Source: Spirosoma fluviale
Lineage (GTDB): Bacteria > Bacteroidota > Bacteroidia > Cytophagales > Spirosomataceae
NCBI RefSeq assembly: GCF_900230225.1
Contig: NZ_OCNH01000002.1
Span: 435,844-499,843, forward strand
DNA length: 64,000 bases
Direction: 5' to 3'
The notes under the pieces were generated by a model. That model was not told where the DNA came from, did no database searches, and saw nothing but the letters and a program-made list of their open reading frames with translations. The position numbers were made by a program, and so were the translations under genes. Shown here in pieces: positions 61,377-64,000 of the stretch; position 1 is the first letter of the stretch, and every line of letters starts with the position of its first letter.

Positions 61377-62762
61377 CTATTGGTCTTGTAGGAGGTTTTT
61401 TATTGTTTCTAACTGTTGATCGATATCCCCCGCACCGATGGTGACAAGTAATGTAGGCTTCATTTCCCGCAGAACGTTAACTAATTCGGCTTTGGTGCAT
61501 TTTCTTTTCGTTTTCGAGTGTACGTTCCGAAAAATCAACTCAGAAGTGACGCCTTCCATCGGCAACTCACGCGCCGGGTAAATATCTAGTAAAATAACGT
61601 GATCCGCCAGGGAAAGGCTTTCGGCAAAACCATCGGCAAAGTCACGCGTGCGGCTGAACAAATGAGGCTGGAAAATAGCCGTCACTTCGCGGTCGGGATA
61701 AAGTGCTTTTACCGACGACAAAAAGGCCTCTACCTCTGCCGGATGGTGTGCGTAATCATCAATGAAGACGGTCGATTCGGTCTTTAAAATATACTCGAAA
61801 CGACGGCGAACCCCCCGGTAACTTATCAGCGCCGATCGAATGGCCTCCGGCGATACGCCAACTTCCAGCGCCACCGCCCCCGCTGCCACTGCATTTTCTA
61901 CATTGTGAAAACCGGGAACCAGTAACTCAATATCAGTAATGACACCACCCGGATAAACCAGATCAAAGACGAAGGTGGCATTCTCAATTCGTAGGTTCTG
62001 GCCGTAATAGTCGCCCTCTTTCAACGAATAAGGGCGAACAGTGGCCTGGGTCTTATCCGTCAATGAGAGCCCTTGCTTCATAAACAACACACCATCGGGC
62101 TCAATCTGGCTGACAAACTTGCCAAACGATTCGAGTACGGCGTCGTGCGCCCCGTAAATATCCAGGTGATCGGCATCCGTGGAGGTGACGATGGCGTATT
62201 TCGGAAAGAGCGTCAGGAAAGAACGGTCAAACTCATCCGCTTCAACCACGCAAACCACCGATTTGAGGTCGTCGGCGGGTTCGTTGAGCAGGAAGTTCGT
62301 GCCGTAATTATTAGTAATGCCGCCCAGGAAAGCCGCGCAGTTAACCCCCGAATCCCGCAGGATATGCGCAACCATCGACGAGGTCGTGGTTTTCCCATGC
62401 GTACCCGCTACGCCAATGGTTGTCATCTGGCCGGCCAACAATCCCAAAACCTGCGACCGTTTCTGAAGCGTAAAGCCCTGTTCGGTCAGGTACATGTATT
62501 CGGCATGTGTTTTTGGAACAGCGGGCGTGTAAATAACCAGCGTTTCAGTTGGGTTAGCTCGAAATTCGGCCGGAATCTGATCGACGTCTTCCGTAAAGTG
62601 AATGACCATCCCTTCCGACTCAAGCACATTCGTCAGGGCGGTGGGCGTTTTATCGTATCCGGCTACGGCGTAGCCGTTTACCTGAAACCAGCGGGCCAGA
62701 GCACTCATACCGATGCCGCCGATTCCGAGAAAATAAATGTATTTGAATTGATCTAGTGTCAT
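61377..62762 (-). CDS. murC: UDP-N-acetylmuramate--L-alanine ligase
   Basis: This is a 461-residue cytoplasmic ATP-dependent ligase that adds L-alanine to UDP-MurNAc. FLGIGGIGMSALARW binds the UDP part. GVAGTHGKTTT (about 117-127) is the ATP P-loop, and the C-terminal ligase domain carries DDYAHHPAEVEA, where the His and nearby residues contact the substrate. It lies between murG and ftsQ. Confidence 0.97.
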   Translation of the reverse strand: MTLDQFKYIYFLGIGGIGMSALARWFQVNGYAVAGYDKTPTALTNVLESEGMVIHFTEDVDQIPAEFRANPTETLVIYTPAVPKTHAEYMYLTEQGFTLQKRSQVLGLLAGQMTTIGVAGTHGKTTTSSMVAHILRDSGVNCAAFLGGITNNYGTNFLLNEPADDLKSVVCVVEADEFDRSFLTLFPKYAIVTSTDADHLDIYGAHDAVLESFGKFVSQIEPDGVLFMKQGLSLTDKTQATVRPYSLKEGDYYGQNLRIENATFVFDLVYPGGVITDIELLVPGFHNVENAVAAGAVALEVGVSPEAIRSALISYRGVRRRFEYILKTESTVFIDDYAHHPAEVEAFLSSVKALYPDREVTAIFQPHLFSRTRDFADGFAESLSLADHVILLDIYPARELPMEGVTSELIFRNVHSKTKRKCTKAELVNVLREMKPTLLVTIGAGDIDQQLETIKNLLQDQ

Positions 62763-62794
62763 TGTTGATTTTTGGCCGTAACAGGCTCCGGCTG

Positions 62795-63889
62795 TTACGG
62801 CCTTGTTAGTTTAATTACTTCATTGGCAATATCGCGGGCGGCATTGGGTTTGCCCAGCGTTTTTATCTGCTGACTTAACTGCTGCTGTTGAGCGGGGTTA
62901 GCCAGTAAATTCAGGGCCGCCGTAACCAGTTCTTCACGGGCGGTCCGGTCGTTGACGAGCAGGGCTGCGTTATGTTCTACCAGACTCATCGCATTTTTGG
63001 TCTGGTGATCTTCGGCCGCTGTGGGCAGGGGAACCAGAATTGCCGGACGACCTACTAAACACAACTCCGACACCGATAACGCCCCCGCCCGCGACACAAC
63101 CGAGTCGGCAACGGCATAGGCTTTGTCCATGTCATAAATAAAGTCATATGCTTTGATGAGCGACGAGCCGGTTGCCGCCACGGCAGCTTTAGCCCGCTCG
63201 ATGAAAGCTGGCCCTGTCTGCCAGATGACCTGAATGCCGGTGTCGACAAACCGTTGCAGTCCGCCTTCAATGCTTTCATTGATGGTACGAGCCCCCTGGC
63301 TGCCCCCAATAATCAGCAACGTTGGGTGATTTCCATCAAGACCAAATAATGTTCGCCCTGCCTCAACTTGCTGGCTGGCAAACTGGATATCACTACGAAC
63401 GGGGTTTCCCGTCAGTTTAATCTTGTCGGCCGCAAAAAACGCGTCCATGCCGGGATAGGCTACACAAATACGCTTTGCCCACCGAGCCAAGACTTTATTG
63501 GTTAAGCCGGCATAGGAGTTCTGCTCCTGGATAAGCGTAGGTATACCTTTTAGGGAGGCCGCCAAAAGTAATGGTCCGCTGGCATAGCCACCTACCCCCA
63601 CGGCAGCATCGGGTTTGAACTCGCGTACAATCTGTTGCGCTCGTAGTAAACTTCGACCCAGCTTAACTGGAAAGGCCAGATTTGACAGGGTCAGCTCCCG
63701 TTTGATTCCTACAACGGGTAAACCCACGATGGTATAACCAGCGCGGGGCACCTTTTCCATCTCCATCTTTCCCTCAGCGCCCACAAACAGAATTTCCGTT
63801 GTGGAGTCTATGGCCTTGAGTTCATTGGCAATGGCGATAGCGGGGTAAATATGCCCTCCCGTACCGCCACCGCTGATAATTATCTTCAT
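62795..63889 (-). CDS. murG: UDP-GlcNAc--lipid I N-acetylglucosaminyltransferase MurG
   Basis: This is a 364-residue peripheral membrane enzyme that converts lipid I to lipid II. ISGGGTGGHIYPAIAIANEL near the N-terminus is the lipid I-binding loop. GGSQGARTINESI and the late PLPTAAEDHQTKNA block form the UDP-GlcNAc site. It is 32 bp upstream of murC and follows ftsW. Confidence 0.97.
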   Translation of the reverse strand: MKIIISGGGTGGHIYPAIAIANELKAIDSTTEILFVGAEGKMEMEKVPRAGYTIVGLPVVGIKRELTLSNLAFPVKLGRSLLRAQQIVREFKPDAAVGVGGYASGPLLLAASLKGIPTLIQEQNSYAGLTNKVLARWAKRICVAYPGMDAFFAADKIKLTGNPVRSDIQFASQQVEAGRTLFGLDGNHPTLLIIGGSQGARTINESIEGGLQRFVDTGIQVIWQTGPAFIERAKAAVAATGSSLIKAYDFIYDMDKAYAVADSVVSRAGALSVSELCLVGRPAILVPLPTAAEDHQTKNAMSLVEHNAALLVNDRTAREELVTAALNLLANPAQQQQLSQQIKTLGKPNAARDIANEVIKLTRP

Positions 63890-63917
63890 TCAGATTATGG
63901 TTTAGAAGCTGGTTGAG

Positions 63918-64000
63918 TCAAATTTTACTCTCGTCGGCTTCGTCACGACTTACGCTTAATACAATGCCAATGGCTAAGCCAGTAAATATCAGCGATGTAC
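63918..64000 (-). CDS. ftsW: FtsW, C-terminal end (partial at window edge)
   Basis: Only the last 26 codons lie in the window. They read TSLIFTGLAIGIVLSVSRDE followed by ADESKI and a stop: the end of a last membrane helix and a short polar tail, as expected for the lipid II polymerase FtsW. The identity rests mainly on the position upstream of murG in the division cluster. Confidence 0.65.
   Translation of the reverse strand, partial: TSLIFTGLAIGIVLSVSRDEADESKI

Overview
The window looks like chromosomal DNA of a Bacteroidetes member of the Cytophagales, most like Spirosoma or a close relative; the genus is inferred from gene content and style, not from a search. Supporting signs are SusC/SusD, ECF-sigma/FecR pairs, a CarB without the C-terminal allosteric domain, DUF1080 proteins, haem c proteins with beta-propellers, Bacteroidetes-type -7 promoter elements (TAnnTTTG) before several genes, and many large palindromic intergenic repeats. 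No rRNA, tRNA, CRISPR array or prophage was seen.

Layout. 0.2-8.9 kb: a membrane protein, a large secreted propeller/HEAT/cytochrome c protein, a GH20 hexosaminidase and an APC amino-acid permease. 8.9-14.3 kb: an AT-rich accessory island with an orphan antitoxin-like gene, a decayed IS630-type element, an MBOAT/SGNH O-acylation pair and a gene-free stretch holding very long hairpins, one of them a perfect 76-bp palindrome. 14.3-19.0 kb: an M23 peptidase, a nested multi-arm palindrome, a DUF2383 protein, an AraC regulator and a secreted protein of unknown function. 19.3-23.4 kb: carB, whose 3' end is present three times; the second and third copies bracket an antitoxin/PIN-toxin pair. 23.4-26.5 kb: a PhyH-type dioxygenase, an orphan ECF sigma factor and an SDR gene truncated against an AraC remnant.

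26.6-40.0 kb (minus strand) reads as one polysaccharide-utilisation-type locus: ECF sigma, FecR, SusC with an STN domain, SusD, a two-domain alpha/beta-hydrolase plus SGNH esterase, a second SGNH hydrolase and a propeller/HEAT/haem c protein. The likely logic is that ligand binding at SusCD signals through STN and FecR to the sigma factor, and that the imported or bound glycan is ester-decorated. 40.2-42.6 kb has a TlpA-like thioredoxin and a cysteine-synthase-family enzyme. 43.4-48.3 kb is a second carbohydrate block: two DUF1080 proteins on divergent strands and a propeller-cytochrome c protein, an arrangement that suggests periplasmic sugar oxidation followed by 3-keto-glycoside cleavage (inference).

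48.4-57.6 kb holds mostly single genes: a histidine phosphatase, a Dabb protein, NADP isocitrate dehydrogenase, an M20 amidohydrolase, an endonuclease/exonuclease/phosphatase-family protein, ffh and a DNA alkylation repair protein. 57.6-64 kb is the division and cell-wall cluster, transcribed ftsW (partial), murG, murC, ftsQ, ftsA, ftsZ on the minus strand and closed by a terminator after ftsZ.
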